DNA from: Alkalibacter mobilis
GTDB taxonomy: Bacteria > Bacillota > Clostridia > Eubacteriales > Alkalibacteraceae
Direction: 5' to 3'
Assembly: GCF_015594845.1 (NCBI RefSeq)
Contig: NZ_JADNRK010000004.1
Coordinates: 1 to 64,000 of the forward strand
Length of the DNA stretch: 64,000 bases
Position numbers and translations under genes: made by a program. Below, piece after piece: positions 8,560 to 17,575 of the stretch. The notes under the pieces were generated by a model. It was given only the letters and a program-made list of their open reading frames with translations, was not told the DNA's origin and searched no databases. Each line of letters begins with the position of its first letter. Positions within the stretch are counted from its first letter, which is position 1.

Positions 8560-9792
8560 TTAGATATCATTTAAATCATCTGCGAATTTTTCGAAGTTGA
8601 TGTTTGCATCAAACTCTTTTTCCCACTTGCTTCGGGATTTTTCTCTCATAAAAGCAATGGAATCCTTATCCATGTTGCCGATCTTCATTATGGCTTTTGC
8701 CACTTCTTCCGGGGTGGAGTCTGCTTCCAACAAAAATCCATTTCCACATATAGTCTCTGGGATACCCCCTGCATTTGTCCCTATGATCGGTATTCCATAT
8801 GACATGGCAGCTTGTATAGATACAGGACAACCACCCTCAGTGGAGGAAGTGGTTATAAAACTATCTACCGGAGTTGTTTGATAAAATTCGTGTATCACGG
8901 AATTATTCACGTGGCCTTTAAATTCATATTTTATGTTTTGTTTATTTGACAAAAGTTCCGTTGCCAGTTTTTCTAAATTTTCTCTTGCGCTGCCGTCTCC
9001 AAAGTGGATCCAGTTTAGGCTAAAGTCCTCTATCATGGACAGAGCCCATATAATCAGATCGATCCTCTTGAGTGGAATCATGTTTGAACAACTGACCATG
9101 GTAAATGTATGTGGCTTTTCTATGGGATTTATTTTCCCCTCATTGATGATCCCCAATTTTGCTACAGTGTATTTTTTGCCATCAGTTTTTTTGTGATTTG
9201 ACAGGTAGTAACCCTTGCCATAATCTGAAACAAAATATATTCTGTCTATTTTTTTGTCTATCAGTTCTCTGAAGGGCTGTCTGCCATAAATATTTCTGAA
9301 GTCGTAAAGATCATATCCGTGAGTCCTTGCAACTACCTTGCAGTTTGACAAATTTAAACCTTTGGCAAGTACCGACAACAACTTGTAATTCATCCAGTAA
9401 AAATACAGGATGCACTCAGAATTCTTATTTATAATACCACTAGCAAACAAATACTTTCTAAAATCCAGGCCTTTTGCATAAAAAAGAAATATGTCCTTTA
9501 ATCTTTTTGATACAAGTTTTTTAGTCTTTAAGATCCTTAAAGCTTCTTTCCAAAATTCCAAATCCGTGATCATTTGAGGAATATATTTTAAAGCTTGATA
9601 GCTTTTTTTAAATGGAGAATACCTGTGCACTATAACACTTGGGTTTAACTCTTTTGTCTTTTCTTCTGTTACGTTGGAAGCTATAATGGTCAAGTCGAAG
9701 CGGCTTTCAAGAAAGGGTATCTCATCGATGATAAATTCCTCTCCTCTTCCGAAGGGATAATTGTCCGTAATCAGAATCAATTTATTTTTCAT
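8560..9792 (-). CDS. GT4-family glycosyltransferase
   Basis: A 410-residue GT-B protein. The N-terminal half begins KLILITDNYPFGRGEEF, with an acceptor-side VVARTHGYDLYDF near residue 155. The C-terminal half has the nucleotide-sugar site HFGDGSARENLEKL near 265 and TEGGCPVSIQAAMSYGIP near 335. The second glutamate of the usual EX7E motif is a glutamine here (E followed eight residues later by Q). It should add one sugar to the repeat unit. The ATG at 9792 has AGAGGAG upstream. Confidence 0.87.
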   Translation of the reverse strand: MKNKLILITDNYPFGRGEEFIIDEIPFLESRFDLTIIASNVTEEKTKELNPSVIVHRYSPFKKSYQALKYIPQMITDLEFWKEALRILKTKKLVSKRLKDIFLFYAKGLDFRKYLFASGIINKNSECILYFYWMNYKLLSVLAKGLNLSNCKVVARTHGYDLYDFRNIYGRQPFRELIDKKIDRIYFVSDYGKGYYLSNHKKTDGKKYTVAKLGIINEGKINPIEKPHTFTMVSCSNMIPLKRIDLIIWALSMIEDFSLNWIHFGDGSARENLEKLATELLSNKQNIKYEFKGHVNNSVIHEFYQTTPVDSFITTSSTEGGCPVSIQAAMSYGIPIIGTNAGGIPETICGNGFLLEADSTPEEVAKAIMKIGNMDKDSIAFMREKSRSKWEKEFDANINFEKFADDLNDI

Positions 9793-9816
9793 TTACATCT
9801 CCTCTTATGACTCATT

Positions 9817-10848
9817 TTACAACAAGGAATCCTCTATGGATTTTACCCTGTGCTCCCACAAATGCTTTGATGCAAGTGCACTTATCGTTTGTTTTTTTAA
9901 ACTTTCCAGTTTGTCCCTATCATCGTACAACTTGATTATTGCATCTGCCATTGAGTCTGGATCGGCCTCTACCACGACTCCTATATTATTTTCATTTATG
10001 ATCCTTGCCATTTCCGTACAATCTGTAGAAACAACGGGAAGACCATAAGACATATATTCAAACAGTTTGACAGATACGGCCAAATCATTATACTCACTTC
10101 GCTTTAAGGGTATCACAGCCAAATCTGATTTGTTGTATACATCAGCCAGTTCGTCACCCTTTGCACTGATTATACTAAGCCACTTTTCTTTCCTGTAATC
10201 CTTGAGAAAATCACTTTCTCGCTCTCTGCAAACCAGGTTCAAGTTGATTTCGGCGCCTTTATCGTTGATGATTTTAAACGCCTCAAGCAATATGCCGGTT
10301 CCGTATCTTTCACTTACTCCACCAACGTAGACTACAGATCTCTTAAGTTCTTTTGGAGGCAAGTCTATTTTTTCTCCTCCGGGGGGCAAAGCTGCTTTGG
10401 AGCTAAAATCAAAGTAACCAGCCATTGTCTCACTTGGAAAAAATATGGTGTCAGATATTTTTGTAAATACAAACCAATCCAGCTTGTATCTAAATAGAAG
10501 CATCCACTTTTTAAAGCCCTTCTTTGGAAAGAGATCTGGAAATTTGTAATACATATCCCGATAAAACAGCCCTATGGGGATATTCTTTTTGTTGATGTCA
10601 TAAAACATAAAATAGTCCAAGGGATGTACTGGATAAGTTGAAGGTTCTATGTAACAGTAATCTGCATTATTGAGTTCACCGTTTTTCTTGTATTCGAGGT
10701 AGCTTTTTCGCCTGGATTTTAGGTTCCCTTGAATCAGGATCACTTCATAGCCAAGGGAAATAAACGTTTTATAAATTTTATACGGCCTGACTGAAGAACC
10801 GCTAGCAAGATTCTCAAAATCGGCATAGGTTATAAATATCACCTTCAT
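9817..10848 (-). CDS. GT4-family glycosyltransferase
   Basis: A 343-residue GT-B protein. The C-terminal half contains RSVVYVGGVSERYG near residue 195, a KGDELADVYNKSDLAVIP stretch near 250 and LFEYMSYGLPVVSTD near 283, the usual donor-binding region of GT4 enzymes. The N-terminus is KVIFITYADFENLASGSSVRP. The ATG overlaps the stop of wzy by 4 bases (ATGA), showing translational coupling in the polysaccharide operon. The sugar specificity is unknown. Confidence 0.85.
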   Translation of the reverse strand: MKVIFITYADFENLASGSSVRPYKIYKTFISLGYEVILIQGNLKSRRKSYLEYKKNGELNNADYCYIEPSTYPVHPLDYFMFYDINKKNIPIGLFYRDMYYKFPDLFPKKGFKKWMLLFRYKLDWFVFTKISDTIFFPSETMAGYFDFSSKAALPPGGEKIDLPPKELKRSVVYVGGVSERYGTGILLEAFKIINDKGAEINLNLVCRERESDFLKDYRKEKWLSIISAKGDELADVYNKSDLAVIPLKRSEYNDLAVSVKLFEYMSYGLPVVSTDCTEMARIINENNIGVVVEADPDSMADAIIKLYDDRDKLESLKKQTISALASKHLWEHRVKSIEDSLL

Positions 10849-12131
10849 GGATTACCCCTTATCTTAAGTATTTCCTTTACAGACATCAAATCCTCTTTTC
10901 TACCGTATGCCAAACCGGCAATCATCATCATCATGGCCATAAGTTGAAATGAGTGGTACAAGCCTGCAGTTATCATAAAGAATACTGAACCGATGATCAA
11001 CGAAATGTATAATCTTCCCGGGTAGGTATTGGACAAATGACCCCACCTTTTCTTTATTGATACTGCAAATATTGCTATGAGGTATGTGGTTCCCAACACC
11101 CCGTACCTTCTAAGCAAAAATATCCATTCATTGTCAGGTGAGTATTTGAACTCCACCGCCTTCCCGGGACCGATGCCGAGGATTGGATGCTCTTTTATGT
11201 AGCTAATATTCTCCTGCCAGTTGTTTATCCTGTTTACCCAAGAAGTCTGCTTCGTAAAATCAGCCATTTGCTTGACCCTCCAAGTAAGATCATCTGGAAG
11301 TATGAAAAGTGCCAGTGTGAATACCACAAGAGAGATCATTATGATCCCTATAAAAATGGCAATTCTTTTTACTATCCTGACTTTCTTTCTCTCCATCCTG
11401 CCTCTAAGCATAAGAGCCGTCAAAATGACAAAGGCTATTATAAAAAAGACAAACCCTGTTCTGGATTTTGTCATAAGAAGCACTATGAAGTTGAGGACCA
11501 TCCCAACGATGTATTTGTTGTTTCTAAACTTTAAATACAACATGTAGGACAAATTTGTGGCTACCGCCATCATGAAGGAATAAACATTTGGATTGTCGGA
11601 GAGTCCTACCACCCTGGGTGATGGATAATCGTTGATAAGTGTTATGGAATGGGTGGGTGCTAAAATGGGAAGATACAATTCGTTTATTCCAAAGGGATCA
11701 AAATACTGGGTAACTGCTACTACCGCTGTAATAATAAAATACAAATGCATGAACTTTAACACTCTGAACTTGGTCTCGTCATCTAAAGCTAAAGATGCAG
11801 TCAATGTAAATATACCGACGTAAATATATATTTTATACAACTCGAAGAAATCGTTAAAAATAATATCGTAGCCATTTAGATAACCGTTAAGTATGGAAAC
11901 AAGTACGAAAACGGAAAAAAACAGCAATCCAACGGGAAAAATGGATTTATGGACTAACTGGTCTCTGCCTTTTACCAAACTGTACACAAGGTAAAGAGTC
12001 ACCAAGACCAAAACCACCTGCTCCAATCTGATGCCTGGCAATCTACCGGGCTTTATGGTGGGGGTGAGTAGTATAAAAGCCGCTATCGCCGGCAGCATAA
12101 TTTCCCTCACGTTTATTGTTTTGCTTTTCAT
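10845..12131 (-). CDS. wzy: Wzy-like O-antigen/exopolysaccharide polymerase
   Basis: A 428-residue membrane protein with about 10-11 hydrophobic segments, falling in the O-antigen ligase/polymerase family. Two extracytoplasmic-loop signatures are present: RVVGLSDNPNVYSFMMA near residue 175, and HPILGIGPGKAVEF near 315 followed by DNEWIFLLRRYGVLG. In this context it should polymerise flipped repeat units. It lies among five glycosyltransferases and Wzx, which fits a Wzx/Wzy-dependent pathway with Wzz and a BY-kinase upstream. An AAGGTG site precedes the ATG at 12131. Confidence 0.88.
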   Translation of the reverse strand: MKSKTINVREIMLPAIAAFILLTPTIKPGRLPGIRLEQVVLVLVTLYLVYSLVKGRDQLVHKSIFPVGLLFFSVFVLVSILNGYLNGYDIIFNDFFELYKIYIYVGIFTLTASLALDDETKFRVLKFMHLYFIITAVVAVTQYFDPFGINELYLPILAPTHSITLINDYPSPRVVGLSDNPNVYSFMMAVATNLSYMLYLKFRNNKYIVGMVLNFIVLLMTKSRTGFVFFIIAFVILTALMLRGRMERKKVRIVKRIAIFIGIIMISLVVFTLALFILPDDLTWRVKQMADFTKQTSWVNRINNWQENISYIKEHPILGIGPGKAVEFKYSPDNEWIFLLRRYGVLGTTYLIAIFAVSIKKRWGHLSNTYPGRLYISLIIGSVFFMITAGLYHSFQLMAMMMMIAGLAYGRKEDLMSVKEILKIRGNP

Positions 12132-12160
12132 AATTCACCTTCTTGTTTAATGAAGATTGA

Positions 12161-13285
12161 TCAAATAATATCTTTGTATAATTCGATCAATCTTGAAGCA
12201 ACGGCTTTTGAAGAAAATCTTTCATCGATTTCTTTAGCTATCTTGGATCTGTCGTAATCATTTGAATGAAACTTCATGAGCTCAAGTGCACTGACAAGGC
12301 CTTCAAAATCATCTGGCTCTATGAGGATCCCATTTTGTTCATTGACAAAATACTCGGGGCCGCCGCATCTGGTGGCAATGACCGGTACCCCAGAAGCCAG
12401 TGCCTCGATGTATGAAACTCCAAAAGTTTCAGACTTTGATGCAAGGGCAAATAGGTTTGCTCTTTGAAGGGCAGAGGCGATCTCGGATCTTTCCCTGATC
12501 CCTTTTAACTCTATCATGTTTTCCAGTCCAAGTTCCCTGGTGATCTTTAAAAGCTTATCCTTTTCCGGCCCATCTCCAAAGATAATCAGCTTGGCCTGTT
12601 TTTCACTACTAAAGACCTTTCCGAAAGCCCTTATAAGCATATCCATCTGCTTTTGAGGTATGAGATTTCCCGTTGAGACAACTGTAAACATATCTTCATT
12701 CTGGTTTTCTGAAACCTTGAATTCTTCAGTGTCTACTACATTTGAAATTATCAATGGATCGATCCCAAGGTGTTTTTTGATGGAATCGCCTATAGCCGGA
12801 CTTACTGCAATAAGCCTGTCTGCTAAAGAGTAAGCTTCAATAGCTTCGTCTTTTACCGACCCGTCAACCACATCCATATTTAACTTGGAAGAGTGTTCGG
12901 TTATAACAAGGGGTATTTTTAGCTCTCTGCAAAGAGCTCCCGCGGATCTACTCATGTAATAAAAATGTGAATGTATAAGATCCGGAGTTCCTTCATGTTT
13001 TTGGATGTGCCTAAATAGTTTTTCAAAACCATATCTCCGTAGAAATCTGACCATAGTACCCGGTAGATTTCCACCAGGGATGTTAATGGTGTAAACTTTG
13101 ATACCATCAATAACCTTCTTGCTTAACCCCCATTTGCGCCAATGCCTGATCGAACGAATGTCGACTGCTGCGTATATTACATCTACCCCCGCTTTATGCA
13201 GGGCCTTGGCTTGGTCGAATTCAAATATCCCGTAGGTTTTACTTTTATTGGTGGGTATTCCCCTTGCCAAGATCATGATCTTCAT
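12161..13285 (-). CDS. GT4-family glycosyltransferase
   Basis: A 374-residue GT-B protein with a complete GT4 signature: PDLIHSHFYYMSR near residue 105, VVITEHSS near 130, VSTGNLIPQKQMDMLI near 208, IFGDGPEKDKL near 238 and the EX7E motif in ETFGVSYIEALASGVPVIAT near 290. The start is taken as the ATG at 13285, which has AGGGTG 6 bases upstream. A GTG three codons earlier is also open. It probably adds a sugar to the repeat unit. It follows the next glycosyltransferase by about 10 bases. Confidence 0.88.
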   Translation of the reverse strand: MKIMILARGIPTNKSKTYGIFEFDQAKALHKAGVDVIYAAVDIRSIRHWRKWGLSKKVIDGIKVYTINIPGGNLPGTMVRFLRRYGFEKLFRHIQKHEGTPDLIHSHFYYMSRSAGALCRELKIPLVITEHSSKLNMDVVDGSVKDEAIEAYSLADRLIAVSPAIGDSIKKHLGIDPLIISNVVDTEEFKVSENQNEDMFTVVSTGNLIPQKQMDMLIRAFGKVFSSEKQAKLIIFGDGPEKDKLLKITRELGLENMIELKGIRERSEIASALQRANLFALASKSETFGVSYIEALASGVPVIATRCGGPEYFVNEQNGILIEPDDFEGLVSALELMKFHSNDYDRSKIAKEIDERFSSKAVASRLIELYKDII

Positions 13286-13295
13286 CAGCTTCACC

Positions 13296-14414
13296 CTAAA
13301 TCAAATTTTTGTAAGCTCCAACCAGCTTTATCTCTTCCTTTTCCCAGTTGTAAATATCCCAAACGGCTTTTCTTCCATTCTGACCCATTTTCGCAGCTTT
13401 TTTAGGATCATTGATCAGTTTATCTATCGCTGTTATTATTTCTTCTACATTTGAAGGGTCCACACAAATGCCGCAATCGGATTTTTCTACTATGTTTCTC
13501 CAAAGCTCAAAATCCGAAGCTACAACCGGGATCCCTGCCGCCATATATTCAAACATCTTTATGGGATAGGAATTTACGTGGTTGGGTGTGGGAAGAAGCG
13601 TTACAAGGCCTAAAACCGACTGCGCTATGACATTTGACACACCTTTTCGGTCTAGAAAACCCAAATATTCTATCTGCGGATTTTCACTTAGGATCTCTTC
13701 TTTGATGCTATCCGGTACAAATTTGCCGCATATCTTGAGTGGGATACCCAGTTTTTTTGTAGCCTTTGATATCTCATATATGCCTCTAACCTTTGATATT
13801 GCACCAACGTAGCAGACTCCAACTTTGTTTTCGATCTGCTCAGGAATATTTCGGAATTCCTTGAGCATGGGGAAATTGCACAATTCTACAACATTTTCGT
13901 TGATATGGTTGAATCTTTTATATATATGCGGCGTTGGAACCACGATCATGTCAAATTTTTTGACTCTTTTGTTCTCATAAATCTCAAATACTTTTGAAAC
14001 GGTCTTTCTTAATACGGGATGTATCCAGGTCTTTGCCATAATTTGTCTTGGAACATCTTCATGAGAATCGTATATGACTTTCTTGCCTGCCTTTTTGAGT
14101 TTGGTTCCAACTCCCAGAAGTTCAGGATCGTGAAGATGATAAACTTTCGCATCTATCAAAAGTGCTTTTTCAAGAATCTTTTTATGGGAAAGGATCATTC
14201 TCTCAAATCTGTTTTTGGGGCTAAAGCCAGTTGAAACAACATTTACTCCGTCTCTTGTTTCATCAGGCTGGCTGTCGTTTACCAGAAGAAACACCTCGTA
14301 TCCTGCATTTGATAAGGATACACACTCCTTGTGAAATATCCTTATATCAAACCTGGGGTGTGCACTGGTAATGTGGCAAACTTTACGGTTCTTGTCATTT
14401 GAGTTTGAAGTCAT
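13296..14414 (-). CDS. GT4-family glycosyltransferase
   Basis: A 372-residue GT-B protein. It begins with a cytoplasmic stretch and KVCHITSAHPRFDIRIFHKEC, followed by DAKVYHLHDPELLGVG near residue 90 and YDSHEDVPRQIM near 115. The donor half contains YVGAISKVRGIYEI near 207 and PIKMFEYMAAGIPVVASDF near 285. The HDPELL plus YDSHE pattern is common in capsule GT4 enzymes. The gene is separated from wbpE by one base (stop 14416, start 14414), so the two are almost certainly co-translated. It may use the wbp-derived uronic acid, but this is only inferred from position. Confidence 0.87.
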   Translation of the reverse strand: MTSNSNDKNRKVCHITSAHPRFDIRIFHKECVSLSNAGYEVFLLVNDSQPDETRDGVNVVSTGFSPKNRFERMILSHKKILEKALLIDAKVYHLHDPELLGVGTKLKKAGKKVIYDSHEDVPRQIMAKTWIHPVLRKTVSKVFEIYENKRVKKFDMIVVPTPHIYKRFNHINENVVELCNFPMLKEFRNIPEQIENKVGVCYVGAISKVRGIYEISKATKKLGIPLKICGKFVPDSIKEEILSENPQIEYLGFLDRKGVSNVIAQSVLGLVTLLPTPNHVNSYPIKMFEYMAAGIPVVASDFELWRNIVEKSDCGICVDPSNVEEIITAIDKLINDPKKAAKMGQNGRKAVWDIYNWEKEEIKLVGAYKNLI

Positions 14415-14415
14415 A

Positions 14416-15558
14416 TCAGTTGGACCTTGCTTCTTTCAAGATTTTTATTATATTAGTGCAAACCTTGTGGATATCACCTTCTGTAAGGTAGGGATGCATT
14501 GGGAGCGACAGGACTCTATCGCATAGAGTATTTGTCACTTCAAAATCATTTTCTTCAAAGGCATTTCCTTCAAAAGCTTCCTGCTTGTGCATTGGCTTTA
14601 TGTAGTAAATCATGGTGGGGATGCCTTCATCTTTTAGTTTCTTTTGTAGATGATCCCGTTCGGATTTATCCTTTAGAATGATAGTATACTGGGCAAAACT
14701 GGAATAATATCCTTTGGGGATTTTTGGTGTTTTTACCCAATCACCCAGCATGTCATTGTAATTGCAATAGGCTCTATTTACATCCTCAAGCTCGTGATTT
14801 TCAAAAGCTTTCAACTTTACTTTTAGTATGGCCGCCTGCATGGTGTCAAGTCTTGAATTAAGACCGATACGCACGTTGTCATACTTGTTTTCACCTTTGC
14901 CGTGAACTTTGAGGGATTGCAATAGTTTTGCCAAATGGTCGTCATCAGTGAAAATAGCTCCCCCGTCGCCGTAACAACCCAGAGGTTTGGCAGGAAAAAA
15001 TGACGTGGTTGCGGCATCGCCAAAACTGCAAGCCTTTTTTCCGTCTATGTTTCCTCCGAAACCTTGAGCGCCGTCTTCCAAAATAAGCATCTGATGTTTC
15101 TTTGCGATCTTTTCTATAGCCGGGTGGTCTGCCGGAAGTCCAAAAAGGTCTACAGGTATAATGACTCTTGGCTTAAGTTTGCCTTCTTTGATGGCATTTT
15201 GGATTGCCAATTCAAGTTTTTTAGGATCCATGTTGAAGGTATCTTCTTCCACGTCTACAAATATTGGAGTGGCACCACTATAGGCGACTACCTCACCCGT
15301 AGAAAAAAACGTAAAGTCAGGAACAAAAACTGCATCTCCTTCACCTATGCCCCAGGCCATGAGTGCAAGAGTCATGGCTTCTGTGCCGTTGGCGCAGGTT
15401 ATGGCGTGTTTGGTGCCCACGTAGCGGGATAGTTCCATCTCCAGATCTGCGACTGGGCCTCCACCAATAAAGGTGCCCTTAGTCATTACATCTTGTACCG
15501 CTTGGTCTATTTCTGATTTATATCTATTGTATTGAGATTTTAGATCTCTGAATTCCAC
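14416..15558 (-). CDS. wbpE: UDP-3-keto-sugar aminotransferase (WbpE-like, DegT/DnrJ/EryC1 family)
   Basis: A PLP-dependent enzyme of about 380 residues. Family marks are TKGTFIGGGPV near residue 30, CANGTEAMTLAL near 55, the cofactor-binding LEDGAQGFGG near 160 and the Schiff-base lysine in FFPAKPLGCYGDGGA (Lys about 191). In the Pseudomonas WbpABDE pathway the family aminates the 3-keto group of UDP-2-acetamido-3-keto-glucuronate, using glutamate. wbpA, wbpB and wbpD homologues are immediately upstream, so this is the most specific call. I chose the GTG at 15558 because GGGAGTG lies at normal spacing and the protein then begins VEFRDLKSQ as in the family. A TTG at 15573 is also open. A 300-base repeat cluster separates it from wbpD. 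Confidence 0.88.
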   Translation of the reverse strand: MEFRDLKSQYNRYKSEIDQAVQDVMTKGTFIGGGPVADLEMELSRYVGTKHAITCANGTEAMTLALMAWGIGEGDAVFVPDFTFFSTGEVVAYSGATPIFVDVEEDTFNMDPKKLELAIQNAIKEGKLKPRVIIPVDLFGLPADHPAIEKIAKKHQMLILEDGAQGFGGNIDGKKACSFGDAATTSFFPAKPLGCYGDGGAIFTDDDHLAKLLQSLKVHGKGENKYDNVRIGLNSRLDTMQAAILKVKLKAFENHELEDVNRAYCNYNDMLGDWVKTPKIPKGYYSSFAQYTIILKDKSERDHLQKKLKDEGIPTMIYYIKPMHKQEAFEGNAFEENDFEVTNTLCDRVLSLPMHPYLTEGDIHKVCTNIIKILKEARSN

Positions 15559-15598
15559 TGATATCACTCCCAAGAGTTAAATTTTAGGGTATTTGAGT

Positions 15599-15906
15599 AG
15601 ATCCTTCGACAAGCTCAGGATGGCGTAGACTATGTTAAAAATCGTCATTCTGATCGAAGTGTAACGAAGAGAAGAATCTACTCATATGTCATTGTTTATG
15701 GAGATCCTTCACCTTCGTTCAGGATGACGTAAACATGGAGATCCTTCGACAAGCCAGGATGACGTAGACTATGTTAAAAATCGTCATTCTGACCAAAGTG
15801 TAACGAAGAGAAGAATCTACTCATATGTCATTGTTTATGGAGATCCTTCACCTTCGTTCAGGATGACGTAGACTATGTAGATCCTTCGACAGGCTCAGGA
15901 TGACGT
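15599..15906. repeat. Dispersed bipartite repeat cluster inside the wbp operon, with a 139-base tandem duplication
   Basis: This gap between wbpD and wbpE is filled by copies of the window-wide repeat. The left form starts AGATCCTTC and ends TCAGGATGAC; the right form starts GTCATTCTGA and ends GAAGAATCT. The right form is an imperfect reverse complement of the left. One block containing both forms occurs twice with a period of 139 bases (GTCATTCTG starting near 15643 and 15782). The cluster should form long hairpins in the wbp transcript. Confidence 0.9.
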
Positions 15907-15912
15907 AGCATA

Positions 15913-16485
15913 TCAGGACAAGGGCGGATGCTCAACCAGGTGGTCATCTTCCATATGGTATATCCTACCACAATCCGTGCACTCCAAGTCATCCCCTAAA
16001 GGCACTCCGCATTCGCATACCCAGCCGATCTGTCTTGCAGGCACACCCGCCATTAAAGCATGATCCTTCACATCGCCTGTCACCACAGCTCCGGCAGCTA
16101 TCATGGCCCACCTGCCTATGGTATTGCCGCATACGATGGTTGCATTAGCTCCTATGGAAGCACCATACTTAACGAGTGTCGGCTTGTAACCTGCCACACC
16201 TTTAGGATACTTGCTTCTTGGTGTCAAATCATTGGTGAATACCATGGAAGGACCGCAGAAAACGTAGTCTTCCAAAGTCACACCCTGGTAAACGGAAACG
16301 TTGTTTTGGATCTTGACACCGTTTCCGATAACTACGTTGTCAGCGACATTTACATTTTGCCCCAAAGAACAGTTCTCCCCAATGAGCGCACCCTTTTGCA
16401 CGTGGCAAAAGTGCCATATCTTTGTGCCTTCACCGATCTTGGATCCATCGTCTACATAACTGCTTTCATGTACGAAATAACTCAT
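15913..16485 (-). CDS. wbpD: UDP-3-amino-sugar N-acetyltransferase (WbpD-like) with a C-terminal zinc-ribbon-like tail
   Basis: A 190-residue left-handed beta-helix acyltransferase. Hexapeptide repeats run from residue 10 to about 150 (for example IGEGTKIWHFCHV, VVIGNGVKIQNNVSVY, GASIGANATIVCGNTIG, AAGAVVTGDV). The family acetylates the 3-amino group of UDP-GlcNAc3N-uronate with acetyl-CoA. The C-terminal 35 residues add two cysteine pairs, CECG and, 10 residues after its second Cys, CTDC, resembling a zinc ribbon. The ATG overlaps the stop of wbpB by 4 bases (ATGA). It is the third enzyme gene of the wbpA-wbpB-wbpD-wbpE set. Confidence 0.9.
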   Translation of the reverse strand: MSYFVHESSYVDDGSKIGEGTKIWHFCHVQKGALIGENCSLGQNVNVADNVVIGNGVKIQNNVSVYQGVTLEDYVFCGPSMVFTNDLTPRSKYPKGVAGYKPTLVKYGASIGANATIVCGNTIGRWAMIAAGAVVTGDVKDHALMAGVPARQIGWVCECGVPLGDDLECTDCGRIYHMEDDHLVEHPPLS

Positions 16486-17564
16486 TTGTCGAACCTTCCC
16501 TTAAAATCCATAGTGGAGCATTTTTCAAGGGGAAGCTTGACGCTTTTTCCCTCTGCTGCTGATTTATATATGGCAAGGACAAGTTCAAGTGCTCTCTTCC
16601 CATCTTCTGCCGTTACATATGGCTGTCTGTCATTTTTTATGGCATCCATCACATCCGCATAAAGTGGGACGTGCCCGAACCCGTAAACATTGGGTGGATT
16701 TTCATGATATTTTGCCTTGACTTCGTTTGGATCATCCAATAGATCTGCAAACTGCCATTCTTCGATCAGATTTACCGATTGGCCTCCCGCTTTTACAGTT
16801 CCTTTCTCTCCAAATATATATAAGGTCTCTTCCAGGTTCTGAGGATAGATGTCCGTAGTCCCTTCGATTATTCCGTAGCTTCCATTGGCAAATCTAACCA
16901 AAGCGATACCCAAATCTTCTGCTTCTATATAATCATGGCTCAAATTGTCGGTCATTCCGACAACTTCAGTTATCTCATCTCCCATCATCCACCTGAGCAG
17001 ATCGATGTTATGGATGCACTGGTTCATAAGGGCTCCTCCGTCTTGCTCCCAGGTTCCTCTCCACTTGGCTCTGGAATAATATTCGTAACCCCTGTTCCAC
17101 CTTATGTGGGCGGTACCGTAAAAAAGCTTGCCAAATCTGTTTTTGTCGACTGCTTCCCTTATCTTTTGAACGGACTTGTTGAATCTGTTCTGATGACATG
17201 CACAAACTTTAACGTTTTTTTGTTTGGCTTTCTCGATAATTTTATCCGCTTCTTCTATAGAAAGGGTGATGGGCTTTTCGATTATCAGATTACATCCTTC
17301 CTCAATGCAGTCAAGTGCGATATTTCCGTGCAGACCACTTTCAGTGCAGATAGCCACAAGGTCGGGTTTTACTTCTTTTAGCATCGTTTTGTAGTCGGTA
17401 TATTTTTTTGTCTCTTCTGATAATTCAAATTTGACGATCTTGTCATCCATATTCTCGATCACAATATCACAAAGGGCTGTGATCTCCAAACCGTTTTCCA
17501 AAGCTGCGGCGATATGGTTTGGTGAGATCCTTCCGCATCCGATAATAGCGTATTTTAAACTCAA
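16482..17564 (-). CDS. wbpB: Nucleotide-sugar 3-dehydrogenase (WbpB-like, Gfo/Idh/MocA family)
   Basis: A 360-residue oxidoreductase. The N-terminal Rossmann motif is IGCGRISPNHIAAAL. IIEKPITLSIEEAD near residue 95 includes the conserved EKP of the Gfo/Idh/MocA family. RAKWRGTWEQDGGALMNQC near 165 includes the GGALMNQCIHNIDLLRWM substrate-site region. In the WbpABDE route it oxidises C3 of UDP-GlcNAc-uronate with NAD. Its 4-base overlap with wbpD and 11-base gap to wbpA support that role. The start is a TTG at 17564 with AGGAGGG 6 bases upstream; no in-frame ATG lies nearby. Confidence 0.88.
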   Translation of the reverse strand: MSLKYAIIGCGRISPNHIAAALENGLEITALCDIVIENMDDKIVKFELSEETKKYTDYKTMLKEVKPDLVAICTESGLHGNIALDCIEEGCNLIIEKPITLSIEEADKIIEKAKQKNVKVCACHQNRFNKSVQKIREAVDKNRFGKLFYGTAHIRWNRGYEYYSRAKWRGTWEQDGGALMNQCIHNIDLLRWMMGDEITEVVGMTDNLSHDYIEAEDLGIALVRFANGSYGIIEGTTDIYPQNLEETLYIFGEKGTVKAGGQSVNLIEEWQFADLLDDPNEVKAKYHENPPNVYGFGHVPLYADVMDAIKNDRQPYVTAEDGKRALELVLAIYKSAAEGKSVKLPLEKCSTMDFKGRFDK

Positions 17565-17575
17565 AATGTACCCTC

